A stretch of DNA of 58,663 nucleotides from an uncultured Bacteroidales bacterium (GTDB lineage: Bacteria > Bacteroidota > Bacteroidia > Bacteroidales > Paludibacteraceae), in the NCBI GenBank assembly GCA_902769535.1, contig CACXPH010000023.1:1-58663 (forward strand). Direction: 5' to 3'. Position numbers and translations under genes: made by a program. Of this stretch, positions 24,338-33,279 are shown in pieces; within the stretch, counting starts at the first letter, position 1, and every line of letters starts with the position of its first letter. The notes under the pieces are model-generated. The model did not search any database and was not told the origin of the DNA. It worked only from the letters and a program-made list of their open reading frames with translations.

Positions 24338-25171
24338 ATGAAAAAATCAGGAATAGTAATCGCGTTATTGGCATCGTTTTTGCTGGTTGGATGTGCGGCT
24401 TATGAGAAGAAGAACCAATCGGGCGCAGCGGTCGAGGTGAACGGTCATTACCTCTATCAGGCTACCTTGGATTCGTTGACGCTCGGTCTGGAACCGGAGG
24501 ATAGTATCCGTGTGGTGCAACAGTATATCAGCCAGTGGGCTAAAGATATTCTGGTTTATGAGAACGCCAAGTCCCGTTCGAACAAGGAAATAGAGCGCTT
24601 GGTGGAGGACTACCGTCGCGCGCTGTACGTGCATATGTACGAGCAGTATCTGGTGGAGCGAAAGATGCCTAAGACCGTGGCAGACTCAACCGTAGTGCAG
24701 ATCTACGCACAGATGCCCGACCGGTTTGTTTTAGATGAGAGTATCGTGCGTGGTATGTTAGTGGTCATCCCCGCCGATGCGCCTAAGGCAGATAAACTGC
24801 GCGGATGGATGGCTAAGCAGGAGTTGGACGCCATTGAGAAATACGCGTACCAGAATGCGAGCGGGTATGAGTTGTTCCTCGATAAATGGCTCACGACTAC
24901 GGAGTTGTTGGCGCAGATACCGATTGAGCGGGCTGAACTGGAGTCCAAGCTCAAGGCGCAAGACCAGATCATCGTGTCCGACTCCATCAAGACCTATATG
25001 TTGCAAACGACGCAGAAACATCTTCGCGGCGAACAGATGCCGATAGATTATGCCCGTCCGCAGATAGAGAAAATCGTGTTGAATACGCGTCAGGTGGAGT
25101 TCCTTAACAAAGAGCGTGAGCGCTTGTATAACGAGGCGATCCAAAGTAAAAAAATTAAATTCTATGAGTAA
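24338..25171 (+). CDS. SurA-like periplasmic lipoprotein without a clear PPIase domain
   Basis: 277 aa. Lipoprotein signal MKKSGIVIALLASFLLVGC. The start at 24338 is preferred over the ATG at 24329 because the predicted transcript begins only a few bases before 24329. The product is mostly helical, with VNGHYLYQATLDSLT resembling the start of SurA N-domains (VNG..I....). No parvulin HxxxR core is seen. In Bacteroidales two or three such proteins are encoded in a row; the next gene is SurA proper. I infer a chaperone for outer-membrane proteins. Confidence 0.7.
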   Translation: MKKSGIVIALLASFLLVGCAAYEKKNQSGAAVEVNGHYLYQATLDSLTLGLEPEDSIRVVQQYISQWAKDILVYENAKSRSNKEIERLVEDYRRALYVHMYEQYLVERKMPKTVADSTVVQIYAQMPDRFVLDESIVRGMLVVIPADAPKADKLRGWMAKQELDAIEKYAYQNASGYELFLDKWLTTTELLAQIPIERAELESKLKAQDQIIVSDSIKTYMLQTTQKHLRGEQMPIDYARPQIEKIVLNTRQVEFLNKERERLYNEAIQSKKIKFYE

Positions 25172-26528
25172 GATAAAGGTTATGGGTTATAAGTTATGGG
25201 TTGTAGGGTTACTGACCTTGTGCAGCGTTGTGTCACGTGCACAGGCTGTGATCGATGAGGTGATCTGGGTAGTAGGCGACGAAGCTATCCTTCGTAGTGA
25301 GGTCGAGGAAGAACGTTTGCGTGCGCAGTATGAAGGTCAGCAGATCAAGGGTGACCCGTATTGTGTGATACCAGAGCAGATAGCGGTACAGAAACTGTTC
25401 CTGCATCAGGCGGTTCTTGACTCGGTTGAGGCGAATGAATCGACGGTGAGCCACCAGGTAGATATGCGTCTTAATTACTACATCAACCAGATCGGCTCGA
25501 AAGAGAAGATGGAGGAGTATTTCCGTAAGACGAGCAGTGAGATCCGTGAAGAGATGATGACCTCGGTGCGCAACCAGATGATCATCCAGCAGATGCAGGC
25601 CAAGCTGACGGCTGACATCAAACCGACGCCGGCAGATATCCGTCGTTACTATAACTCCTTGCCGCTGGATTCGCTGCCGATGATGCCTGCGCAGGTGGAG
25701 GTGCAGATCCTTAGTTTTGAACCTCCTGTTCCGGCCGAAGAGATCGAGCGCGTCAAGCAGCGTCTGCGTGAGTTCACGGAGCGTGTGCAGTCAGGCAGCG
25801 CGGACTTCAGCATGCTGGCCCGCCTTTATTCAGAAGATACGGAGAGTGCCAAGCGTGGAGGTGAATTAGGATTTGTCGGCCGTGGTCAGTTAGTGAGCGA
25901 GTTCGCGGAAGTGGCGTTTAACCTCAACGATCCGAAGCGTGTGAGTCGCATCGTGCAGACCGAGTACGGTTATCATATTATCCAACTCATTGAGAAGAAA
26001 GGCGAGCGTATCAACTGCCGTCACATCCTCCTTCGTCCGCGTATCAGCGCGACGGACAAAGTTAGAGCTATCGAGCGGCTCGACAGTATTCGCAACCTGA
26101 TCCTGGCAGATAGTATCCAGTTCGAGCAGGCCGTTATTCGTTTCTCGCAGGATAAGAACACCGTGATGAATGCCGGTCTGATGATCAACCCGAACACAGG
26201 CAGCAGTCGCTTTGAGTACCAGGATCTGGCACCTGAAATCGCCAAGCAGATATACAGCCTCAACGAAGGCGACGTGTCGCAGCCGTTCGTGATGATGGAT
26301 CAGACCAAGAACCGCGAGGTGTGCGCTATCGTGCGGGTGGCCAAGAAAACGGATATCCACCGTGCGAACCTGACCGATGATTTTCAGGCGATCAAAGCGA
26401 TGCTCGAGCAGAAACTCAAAGAAGAGTTTATCCACGATTGGATCCTCAAGAAACAAAAATCAACCTACGTTCAGATCAGCCCTGAATGGCAGAACTGCGA
26501 GTTTGAGTATCCGGGATGGATTCACTAA
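25164..26528 (+). CDS. surA: Periplasmic chaperone/peptidyl-prolyl isomerase SurA
   Basis: 454 aa from the ATG at 25164, overlapping the previous gene by 8 nt. The signal peptide (VMGYKLWVVGLLTLCSVVSRAQA) is partly encoded by a heptad array (25176-25210). A SurA N-domain (VIDEVIWVVGDEAILRSEVEEER) follows. The first parvulin domain covers about 175-295 (VEVQILSFEPP, ARLYSEDTESAKRGGELGFVGRGQLV, TEYGYHIIQLIEKKGE). The second begins at INCRHILLRPR. It folds outer-membrane proteins, consistent with the OstA-like gene next to it. Confidence 0.88.
   Translation: MSKIKVMGYKLWVVGLLTLCSVVSRAQAVIDEVIWVVGDEAILRSEVEEERLRAQYEGQQIKGDPYCVIPEQIAVQKLFLHQAVLDSVEANESTVSHQVDMRLNYYINQIGSKEKMEEYFRKTSSEIREEMMTSVRNQMIIQQMQAKLTADIKPTPADIRRYYNSLPLDSLPMMPAQVEVQILSFEPPVPAEEIERVKQRLREFTERVQSGSADFSMLARLYSEDTESAKRGGELGFVGRGQLVSEFAEVAFNLNDPKRVSRIVQTEYGYHIIQLIEKKGERINCRHILLRPRISATDKVRAIERLDSIRNLILADSIQFEQAVIRFSQDKNTVMNAGLMINPNTGSSRFEYQDLAPEIAKQIYSLNEGDVSQPFVMMDQTKNREVCAIVRVAKKTDIHRANLTDDFQAIKAMLEQKLKEEFIHDWILKKQKSTYVQISPEWQNCEFEYPGWIH
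25176..25210. repeat. Heptad array within the SurA signal peptide
   Basis: Five 7-mers: AAGGTTA, TGGGTTA, TAAGTTA, TGGGTTG, TAGGGTT. They code for a hydrophobic part of the signal sequence, so the repeat supplies functional protein. Confidence 0.8.
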
Positions 26529-26533
26529 CCAGA

Positions 26534-26565
26534 TGACTAGAGGGCTAGATGACTAGACGACTAGT
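26534..26565. repeat. Octamer array spanning the OstA-like start codon
   Basis: Four 8-mers: TGACTAGA, GGGCTAGA, TGACTAGA, CGACTAGT. The ATG at 26549 is inside the array, which encodes MTRRL. Confidence 0.85.
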
Positions 26566-28108
26566 TTACATAGTACTAATGCTCGTTGTGGCTCTTGTGA
26601 GCCGCGCTCAGACCATGGTTTATCTGGAGCGGGCAGCGAATCTGAGTTTTGATCAGGAACGTATAGCCGATGCGCAGATCCTTCGCGGGAACGTAGTCTT
26701 TCGTCATGAAGAGGCGCTGATGTATTGCGACTCGGCGTATTTCTACGAGGGTACTAACTCACTCGACGCTTTCGGTCATGTGCGTTTCGTGCAAGGCGAC
26801 ACGCTCAAAGGGTACGGCGACAAACTGTTTTACGATGGAAACACGAAGCTGGCACGTCTGCGCAGGCATGTGCGACTGGTGCACGGTCGTGCTGACGAGA
26901 ACCCCACCATTCTGACGACTGACAGTCTCAACTACGACCGCGCGGCAGGCATCGCCTATTATTTCAACGGTGGAACGGTGCGCGATTCGCTTAACACCCT
27001 GGTCTCTGTCAGCGGTAACTACCGGCCGAACACCAAACAAGCTGTGTTTAGTAAAGAGGTGGTGCTGACCAATCCTAAATTCGTGCTGACCAGCGACACG
27101 CTCCTCTATAATACCGACACCAAGATAGCGGACATCATCAGTCCGACCGAGATCATCTACGAAGAGGAGACGGACATTCACTCCTCTCGCGGATGGTATA
27201 ACACCCAGACAGAGCGCTCGATGTTACTCGACCGGTCTGTCGTCCACCATGTGGAAGGTAAGATGATGACCGGGGATACGATCTATTACGACAAGCAAAT
27301 AGGCTTTGGAGAGGTGTTGGGGACGATGCAGATGAGTGACTCGACCCAGAAAATTACGCTCACCGGTGAGTACGGTCAGATGTGGGAAGAGCATAGCCGC
27401 GGCTACGCGACGGATAGTGCCCTCATGATCGATTGGTCCGACACCGAGCACATCGCATACATCCATGCCGACACGCTCTTCACAGAGGAACTCCATTATA
27501 CGGACAGTGCCTTGATGGACAGTACCTACCGTCGTGCGCGTGCGCATCACGGCGTGCGGGTCTATCGGGACGACATGCAGATGGTCTGCGACTCGATGGT
27601 CTATATCGGTGCGGACTCCACCATGCACCTCTACACCGACCCGATCTGCTGGAGCGAGAACCAACAACTGTCGGCGGATAGTATAACGGTCTTCATCGTC
27701 AACGGCGCGGTCGATCATGCGTTAGGCGAAGGCAGCGCATTGTGTATCATGCACGACACCCTCGACTACTTCAACCAGATGAGCGGCAAGCAGGTGACAG
27801 TCTTTCTGATAGAAGGCGAAGTGAAGACGGTGGATACGGACGGAAACGCCCTCACTATCTACTACGCCAAAGAGGATAACGGCGATTACGTGGGCATGAA
27901 CACCACTGAGAGCAGTTTTATTCGGATGTATGTCGAGAACAGGGAGATGCACCATATGCGATTTACCAAGGAGACCACAGGAGTCCTCTATCCCATGGAT
28001 CAGATTCCCGCAGGTAGTGACCGTCTCACGCTCTTCTTCTGGGAAGAAAACGCACGACCGGACAGCCCGAATGATGTATTCCGTAAAGCAACCATTAGCA
28101 AGCAATGA
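26549..28108 (+). CDS. OstA-like (LptA/LptD N-domain type) envelope protein
   Basis: 519 aa. Signal peptide LVYIVLMLVVALVSRAQ. The body is a long beta-jellyroll repeat of the OstA/LptA type: ILRGNVVFRHEEALMYCDSAYFYEGTNSLDAFGHVRFVQGDTLKGYGDKLFYDG, with the same pattern recurring. No C-terminal barrel is present, so it is not full LptD. It is likely a periplasmic part of lipopolysaccharide transport. It lies between surA and dnaG; its start codon is inside an octamer repeat and its stop overlaps the dnaG ATG. Confidence 0.82.
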   Translation: MTRRLVYIVLMLVVALVSRAQTMVYLERAANLSFDQERIADAQILRGNVVFRHEEALMYCDSAYFYEGTNSLDAFGHVRFVQGDTLKGYGDKLFYDGNTKLARLRRHVRLVHGRADENPTILTTDSLNYDRAAGIAYYFNGGTVRDSLNTLVSVSGNYRPNTKQAVFSKEVVLTNPKFVLTSDTLLYNTDTKIADIISPTEIIYEEETDIHSSRGWYNTQTERSMLLDRSVVHHVEGKMMTGDTIYYDKQIGFGEVLGTMQMSDSTQKITLTGEYGQMWEEHSRGYATDSALMIDWSDTEHIAYIHADTLFTEELHYTDSALMDSTYRRARAHHGVRVYRDDMQMVCDSMVYIGADSTMHLYTDPICWSENQQLSADSITVFIVNGAVDHALGEGSALCIMHDTLDYFNQMSGKQVTVFLIEGEVKTVDTDGNALTIYYAKEDNGDYVGMNTTESSFIRMYVENREMHHMRFTKETTGVLYPMDQIPAGSDRLTLFFWEENARPDSPNDVFRKATISKQ

Positions 28109-30048
28109 TACCAAGAGAAACGATAGATAAGATTCATGCAGCGGCGAAGATAGAAGAGGTCGTAAGCGATTATGTTACGCTCAGGAAACGCGGAGCGAAC
28201 TTGATTGGTTTGTGCCCTTTCCATAACGAGAAGACCGGTTCGTTCACCGTCAGTCCGTCCAAAGGTATTTATAAATGCTTCGGATGCGGTGCCAGCGGTC
28301 ACGCGCTTAAGTTCATCATGGAGATCGAGCAGTGCTCGTTCGTCGATGCCGTCAAGCAGTTAGGAAAGAAATACCACATCGAGGTGGAGGATCGTGAACT
28401 GACGGCCGAAGAGCAGCAGCGGCAGGATGACCGCGAGTCGATGTTCGTTGTCAATGAGTTTGCTAATAAATGGTTCCAGCAACAACTCTGGGAGACGCAG
28501 GAAGGCCAAGCTATCGGTCTGAGTTATTTCCGCGAGCGTGGTCTGCGCGACGACATCATCCGTAAGTACCAGTTAGGTTACTCGCCGGAGAAAGGAAACC
28601 CGCTGGCCAAGGCCCTCCAGACACAAGGCTTCAAGGAGCAGTTCATTACGAATAATGTCGATACGAAGATTGGTGTCGGCGTGGTGGGTAAGAGTGAAGA
28701 CGGACGCCTGTACGACCGTTTCCGTGACCGCGTCATCTTCCCTATCTTCACCGTCAGCGGTAAACCCGTGGCCTTCGCCGGACGTATTCTTAAGAAGAAA
28801 GATAATGTCGGTAAGTACGTCAACTCGCCTGACTCGATCATCTACTCCAAGACGAATGAACTATACGGTCTGTTCCAGGCCAAGCAGGCTATCTCCCGTG
28901 CGGATATGTGCTATCTGGTCGAGGGCCAAATGGACGTGATATCGATGCACCAATCGGGAATCGAGAATGTCGTGGCGAGTGGTGGCACAGCCTTGACCAA
29001 ACCCCAAATCTGGCTCATCAAACGTTTCACGTCGAACATCACCGTCCTCTACGACGGCGATGCGGCGGGTATCCATGCGGCGCTACGAGGTATAGACATG
29101 TTCCTCGAAGCCGGTTTCAATGTGAAGGTGGTCTTACTGCCGGACGGCGAAGACCCGGACAGCTATGCACAGAGTCATGACTCGACAGAGTTTATTCAGT
29201 ATATAGAGCAGCATCAGACGGATTTCATTCGTTTCAAGTCCGCCTTGCTTAGCAAGGAAGCAGGCGACGATCCGTTCAAACGTGCTGAACTCATCAAGGA
29301 TATAACTGCTTCTATCGCTATTATTCCGGACATGATCACCCGCCAGGTGTATATCAAGGACTGTGCGGAGCGACTGCATATGTCTGAGAAAGTGCTGACG
29401 ACTGAAGTGGTTAAGATACGCCGTGCTAAAGCGGAGGAGCGTGAGAAGAATAAAGAACGAGAGGCGGCGACGGCACCCGAACAGATCGTTGATAAGCCCG
29501 TTCGCGCAGTACTGACTCCTATCAAACCCACCTCGCCGCTCGAGCAGAACTACTACAACCTCATGCAACTCATCGTGCGTTATGGCGAACGACCGATAGA
29601 GGTGGAAGGAACGGTTTATTCCATCGGCGAGGTTATCATCCTGACGTTACAGAACGATGGGATCCAACCACCGGTGGCTATCTATCGGACGATGCAGGAT
29701 GAGTTCATGCAGCATCATCAGGAAGATGGCTTCAAGGCTGAGACGTTCTTCACTTTCCATGCCGATCCTGCTGTCAGTTCAGTGGCGATAGAGATGATTG
29801 CAGACCGGTACCAGTTCGTCAAACCCGAGAATGATATCAAGTTAGGTGAGTTGGTGACACAACTGCTCTTCGAGATTAAACTGACGGTCGTTAATATGCA
29901 GATTGACGATCTGGAGAACCGTATTAAGCAGGCTCAGGCCTCCGGTGATATAAGTGCGCAACTGCTGTTGTTAAAGCACCAACCCGAACTGCTTAAGGCG
30001 CGTAATGACCTATGCAAAATCCTCGGCAACAGAGTGCTTAGTGTGTAA
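28105..30048 (+). CDS. dnaG: DNA primase
   Basis: 647 aa. DnaG makes RNA primers for replication. The zinc-binding domain has C37, H40, C58 and C61 (CPFHNEKTG...KCFGC). The RNA polymerase core includes YFRERGLRDDIIRKYQLGY, DRFRDRVIFPI and the Toprim motif CYLVEGQMDVISMHQSGIENVVASGGTAL, with DGDAAG following. The C-terminal helicase-binding part is diverged, as is usual. It starts with an ATGA overlap on the OstA-like stop and ends at the start of the radical SAM gene. Confidence 0.96.
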   Translation: MIPRETIDKIHAAAKIEEVVSDYVTLRKRGANLIGLCPFHNEKTGSFTVSPSKGIYKCFGCGASGHALKFIMEIEQCSFVDAVKQLGKKYHIEVEDRELTAEEQQRQDDRESMFVVNEFANKWFQQQLWETQEGQAIGLSYFRERGLRDDIIRKYQLGYSPEKGNPLAKALQTQGFKEQFITNNVDTKIGVGVVGKSEDGRLYDRFRDRVIFPIFTVSGKPVAFAGRILKKKDNVGKYVNSPDSIIYSKTNELYGLFQAKQAISRADMCYLVEGQMDVISMHQSGIENVVASGGTALTKPQIWLIKRFTSNITVLYDGDAAGIHAALRGIDMFLEAGFNVKVVLLPDGEDPDSYAQSHDSTEFIQYIEQHQTDFIRFKSALLSKEAGDDPFKRAELIKDITASIAIIPDMITRQVYIKDCAERLHMSEKVLTTEVVKIRRAKAEEREKNKEREAATAPEQIVDKPVRAVLTPIKPTSPLEQNYYNLMQLIVRYGERPIEVEGTVYSIGEVIILTLQNDGIQPPVAIYRTMQDEFMQHHQEDGFKAETFFTFHADPAVSSVAIEMIADRYQFVKPENDIKLGELVTQLLFEIKLTVVNMQIDDLENRIKQAQASGDISAQLLLLKHQPELLKARNDLCKILGNRVLSV

Positions 30049-30803
30049 TGTTATTCAACAACATCGTATATGGTCCGATACACAGCCGTCGCTTAGGACT
30101 AAGCCTCGGTATGGAACTGATGCCGCTTGAGCATAAGCTCTGTACCTTCAACTGCGTCTATTGCGAGTGTGGTTGGAACGAACCCGTTTTACATCCGATC
30201 CTGCCTACGCGCGAAGAAGTGAAGGCCGCTTTGGAGACCAAACTGCAAGAAGGTATTCAACCCGATGTGATCACGTTCAGCGGGAATGGCGAACCAACGC
30301 TGCACCCGGATTTCTTGGGGATCATACAAGATACCTGTGCGCTACGCGACCGGTATTGCCCGAAGGCCAAAGTGTCGGTCTTGTCCAACTCCACGCAGTT
30401 AGGTCGTGCTGAGGTTGTGCAAGCGCTGAGGTTGTGCGACAACCGAATTCTTAAACTCGATGCCGGTACGGACGAGATGATGCGGCGTATTGACCTGCCG
30501 GTGAATGAACACCTGACGGTACAAACAATCATCGGATGGTTACAACAGTTCAACGGAGACTTCACGTTGCAGACCTGCTTCTTAAGAGGGACGAACAACG
30601 GACGTATCCTAGACAATACAAGTACCCCAGAGCTAACTGCATGGTATAAGGCCGTGGAGCGCTTGCGACCGAAACAGATCATGATCTACGTCATCGACCG
30701 CAAGACACCCGAAGAGAACCTTGTTAAGATTCCTCGCGAAGAGATGGAGCGCATCGCTGCACCACTTATTGCCAAAGGTTTCAACGTCTCTATCTCCGCA
30801 TGA
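30048..30803 (+). CDS. Radical SAM protein of unknown substrate
   Basis: 251 aa. The cluster motif is C32-x3-C36-x2-C39 (CTFNCVYCECG). It starts NNIVYGPIHSRRLGLSLG, a pattern found in a conserved group of short bacterial and archaeal radical SAM proteins; TFSGNGEPTLHPDF binds SAM. There is no SPASM domain. The function of the group is not known to me. The start overlaps the dnaG stop, and the glycosyltransferase starts 4 nt inside its end, so all are one operon. Confidence 0.85.
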   Translation: MLFNNIVYGPIHSRRLGLSLGMELMPLEHKLCTFNCVYCECGWNEPVLHPILPTREEVKAALETKLQEGIQPDVITFSGNGEPTLHPDFLGIIQDTCALRDRYCPKAKVSVLSNSTQLGRAEVVQALRLCDNRILKLDAGTDEMMRRIDLPVNEHLTVQTIIGWLQQFNGDFTLQTCFLRGTNNGRILDNTSTPELTAWYKAVERLRPKQIMIYVIDRKTPEENLVKIPREEMERIAAPLIAKGFNVSISA

Positions 30804-31750
30804 AAATTCTTATAGCACCTTTGAACTGGGGACTCGGACACGCGAGCCGCTGTGTGCCTCTCGTTCAGCGTCTGCTGGGTGAGGGACATGAGGTCATCCT
30901 TGGAGGCGACGGTGAGAGTCTGACGCTCCTGCGTAAACATTTTCCTAAACTGCGTTATGTCTATTTGGCACCACTCAACCTGCGTTACAGTGCAGGCAAA
31001 CGGCAAGTATGGGCGATGGTTAAAGCGCTGCCGCGTATTATCGCTTGGGCACTCAAAGATCATGCGATGATCAAAGCCATCCTTCGCGAAGAACCTCTCG
31101 ACCAAGTCATCTCCGACAACCGCTTTGGCCTTTATTCTGAGGCCACGGAGTGTATCTATATGACGCACCAACTGCACATTATGTTACCGCGTGGTTGGAA
31201 ATGGGCCGAGAATATCGCCTCGCGTGTGCATGCGCGCATATATAGGCGCTATAATAAGGTGTGGGTGCCCGACTACGAAGATAAGGATAAGTGCCTTGCC
31301 GGTGAATTGAGTCATACCGGAGCATCGGTCGAGTATATCGGTCCATTAAGTAGATTCGAGATCACGAGATCACGAGATCATGAGAGCACAATAATTTATG
31401 ACGTAGTCGCCGTATTAAGCGGATTAGAACCGCATCGCACGATGCTTGAGAAAGAGATCCTCGCGCGGTATAGCGGTGGAACGGAGAAAGTACTCATTGT
31501 ACAAGGACTTATGCATCGTCCGAATACACGTATCACACGTGGGGTAGTCACAATCATGCCATATATGTCTGATACGGAATTGGTTGAGGCACTGTGTGGC
31601 GCCAAGCACATCATAGCCCGTTCCGGCTATTCGACCATCATGGATCTAGAGGCTCTCGGTTTATTGGAAAAAGCAGAATTGATTCCTACTCCAGGGCAAC
31701 CTGAACAGGAATATTTAGCATTTTGGGTACAAAAACATAATTTAAAGTAA
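30800..31750 (+). CDS. Glycosyltransferase, MurG-like GT-B fold
   Basis: 316 aa. The N-terminus ILIAPLNWGLGHASRCVPLVQRLLGEGHEVILGG is typical of GT28/MurG-like enzymes that bind a lipid acceptor. C-terminal donor-site segments are VLSGLEPHRTMLE and HIIARSGYSTIMDLEALGL, followed by PTPGQPEQEYLA. Donor and acceptor are unknown. An octamer array (31357-31388, CGAGATCA) encodes FEITRSRDHES at the domain linker. It is the last gene of the dnaG operon. Confidence 0.8.
   Translation: MKILIAPLNWGLGHASRCVPLVQRLLGEGHEVILGGDGESLTLLRKHFPKLRYVYLAPLNLRYSAGKRQVWAMVKALPRIIAWALKDHAMIKAILREEPLDQVISDNRFGLYSEATECIYMTHQLHIMLPRGWKWAENIASRVHARIYRRYNKVWVPDYEDKDKCLAGELSHTGASVEYIGPLSRFEITRSRDHESTIIYDVVAVLSGLEPHRTMLEKEILARYSGGTEKVLIVQGLMHRPNTRITRGVVTIMPYMSDTELVEALCGAKHIIARSGYSTIMDLEALGLLEKAELIPTPGQPEQEYLAFWVQKHNLK
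31357..31388. repeat. Octamer array inside the glycosyltransferase gene
   Basis: CGAGATCA three times, then TGAGAGCA. It lies at the junction of the two GT-B domains, with the frame kept. Confidence 0.85.
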
Positions 31751-31767
31751 AAAAAATGCGCAAAAAT

Positions 31768-31798
31768 TTGCACAATTCAAAAAAAAGAAGTACTTTTG
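31768..31798 (+). promoter_or_regulatory. Promoter of tRNA-Glu and rpsT
   Basis: TTG (31768-31770), 20 nt, TACTTTTG (31791-31798). GC-rich hairpins such as CCCCGATTGACGGGG lie between it and the tRNA. Confidence 0.85.
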
Positions 31799-31875
31799 CA
31801 CCCGCTTTTGACGCGAGGCATAGTGATGCCCCTTCCGGCGGAAGCCGGTTTCCCCGATTGACGGGGACACCTCCG

Positions 31876-31947
31876 GGTGCCATCGTATAACGGTTAGTAC
31901 TCAAGATTTTCATTCTTGCAATAGGGGTTCGATTCCCCTTGGCACTA
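31876..31947 (+). tRNA. tRNA-Glu (anticodon TTC)
   Basis: A 72-nt cloverleaf. The acceptor arms are GGTGCCA and TGGCACT, with a G-U first pair. The D-loop contains TAACGGTTAGTA. The anticodon stem CAAGA/TCTTG has loop TTTTCAT with anticodon TTC. The T arm is AGGGG-TTCGATT-CCCCT. The discriminator is A and no CCA is encoded. rpsT follows 80 nt later. Confidence 0.95.
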
Positions 31948-32027
31948 CAACGTTCCAAAGCTAATCCTCTCAAGGCTGAGGGACAGTATTAAAACCGTCC
32001 GCGAGTCGGACAAAAAATCAAACAAAG

Positions 32028-32282
32028 ATGGCAAATCATAAAAGCTCTTTGAAGCGTATCCGCCAAACGGCAGCGCGCAAAGCACACAACCACTACTACG
32101 CTAAAACCGCACGTAACGCAGTGCGTGACTTGCGCAAGACTACTGACAAAGCTGCAGCAGCTGCTGCGCTTCCGAAAGTAAGCTCTATGCTTGATAAACT
32201 GGCTAAGCGTCACATCATTCACGTGAACAAAGCTTCCAACCTCAAGTCGAAGCTCGCTCGCATGATTAACAAAATGGCGTAA
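32028..32282 (+). CDS. rpsT: 30S ribosomal protein S20
   Basis: 84 aa, highly basic and helical. [36 protein letters not shown] and [21 protein letters not shown] are diagnostic of S20, which binds the 16S 5' domain. It is probably co-transcribed with tRNA-Glu. A strong terminator follows the stop. Confidence 0.97.
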   Translation: MANHKSSLKRIRQTAARKAHNHYYAKTARNAVRDLRKTTDKAAAAAALPKVSSMLDKLAKRHIIHVNKASNLKSKLARMINKMA

Positions 32283-32298
32283 TTTGGTACGTTAGGGT

Positions 32299-32329
32299 AA
32301 AAAAAGTGACTGAAAAGTCACTTTTTTTT
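32299..32329 (+). terminator. rpsT terminator
   Basis: Stem AAAAGTGACT/AGTCACTTTT with loop GAAA, then a T-run. The end of the T-run overlaps the -33 TTG of the next promoter. Confidence 0.92.
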
Positions 32330-32358
32330 GTATATATGAAAAAAATATTGTACTTTTG
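32328..32358 (+). promoter_or_regulatory. Promoter of the AraC regulator
   Basis: TTG (32328-32330), 20 nt, TACTTTTG (32351-32358). It is packed against the rpsT terminator. Confidence 0.8.
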
Positions 32359-32384
32359 CACCGAAATTTGATACAATCATTAAG

Positions 32385-33230
32385 ATGAAAGAAAATAATA
32401 TCCCTATTGTGGACTGCCCGTACGGCGATTACATGATTGGTGACGCCAGTGGTAAGTTGATGAACGAATACGGTCGTTATCCGTGTAAAATCACATGCGG
32501 TGTGTACGCGCTGCTCGTTCGCGGAACGGCTCATGCGACGATTAACGTGACCGAATATGACTTTAAGGCCAACGACGTGTTGCTGCTCGAGCCGGGCAGT
32601 TTCCTGCTTATCCGTGAGTTCTCCGAGGACGCTCTTGTGTACTGGATCGTGTTCGGAAGTAAGTTCTTGGAGAAATATACGGTGAACAACCGCATGTCCC
32701 TCTCTGCTCTCCAACTCCATTCGCCGAAAGTGAGCGTCAGTGACAATCACGCTAAGGTGCTCTGCATGATGTACGACACGATCGTGGCGGCTCTCAATGC
32801 CGAACCGACGATGCTTAGCACTGAGAAGATGGTACATATCTTCAACCTGCTGCAGACCAGTTATGCCAAGTATGCGCATGAGCAGGACGAGTATTTGGTC
32901 AAGCCGCTGGATCGTAAGACGGAGATCTATCAGGACTACTGCCAACTCGTGCTTCAACATTACCAGGAGTGGCACCATGTGAGTCAGTATGCCGAGGCGA
33001 TGCGCCTGACGCTGCCGCACCTCTGCTCGACCATCAAGTCGGTAGGTGACAGAACAGCCGGAGACATTATTATTGAGGCAATCATCACAGACGCCAAGTC
33101 GCAACTGAAGATCACGAACCTGCAGGTTAAGGAGATCGCGCTTAGCTTAGGCTTTGACAACGTCGCTTTCTTCAACCGCTTCTTCAAGGCCCGTGTTGGC
33201 ATGACTCCCAAGGCATTTAGAAATGCCTAA
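32385..33230 (+). CDS. AraC family transcriptional regulator
   Basis: 281 aa. The N-terminal cupin-like sensor (about 1-130, GTAHATINVTEYDFKANDVLLLEPGSFLLI) probably binds a small ligand. The C-terminal AraC HTH pair is at about 190-281: AEAMRLTLPHLCSTIKSVG for the first and LQVKEIALSLGFDNVAFFNRFFKARVGMTPKAFR for the second, with the typical F-x-R-x-F-K pattern. It has its own promoter and stands alone. The stop codon is in a heptad array, and a bidirectional terminator follows. The target is unknown. Confidence 0.9.
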   Translation: MKENNIPIVDCPYGDYMIGDASGKLMNEYGRYPCKITCGVYALLVRGTAHATINVTEYDFKANDVLLLEPGSFLLIREFSEDALVYWIVFGSKFLEKYTVNNRMSLSALQLHSPKVSVSDNHAKVLCMMYDTIVAALNAEPTMLSTEKMVHIFNLLQTSYAKYAHEQDEYLVKPLDRKTEIYQDYCQLVLQHYQEWHHVSQYAEAMRLTLPHLCSTIKSVGDRTAGDIIIEAIITDAKSQLKITNLQVKEIALSLGFDNVAFFNRFFKARVGMTPKAFRNA

Positions 33231-33256
33231 ATCACAAATTACAAATCACAAATATA
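33229..33256. repeat. Heptad array at the AraC stop codon
   Basis: Four 7-mers: AAATCAC, AAATTAC, AAATCAC, AAATATA. It overlaps the TAA stop. Confidence 0.85.
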
Positions 33257-33279
33257 AAGGACGCTGTTTAGCGTCCTTT
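33256..33279. terminator. Bidirectional terminator that includes the rfbB stop
   Basis: Stem AAAGGACGCT/AGCGTCCTTT with loop GTTT. On the minus strand the last rfbB codons and stop lie within the left arm and loop. It serves the AraC gene in the other direction. Confidence 0.8.
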
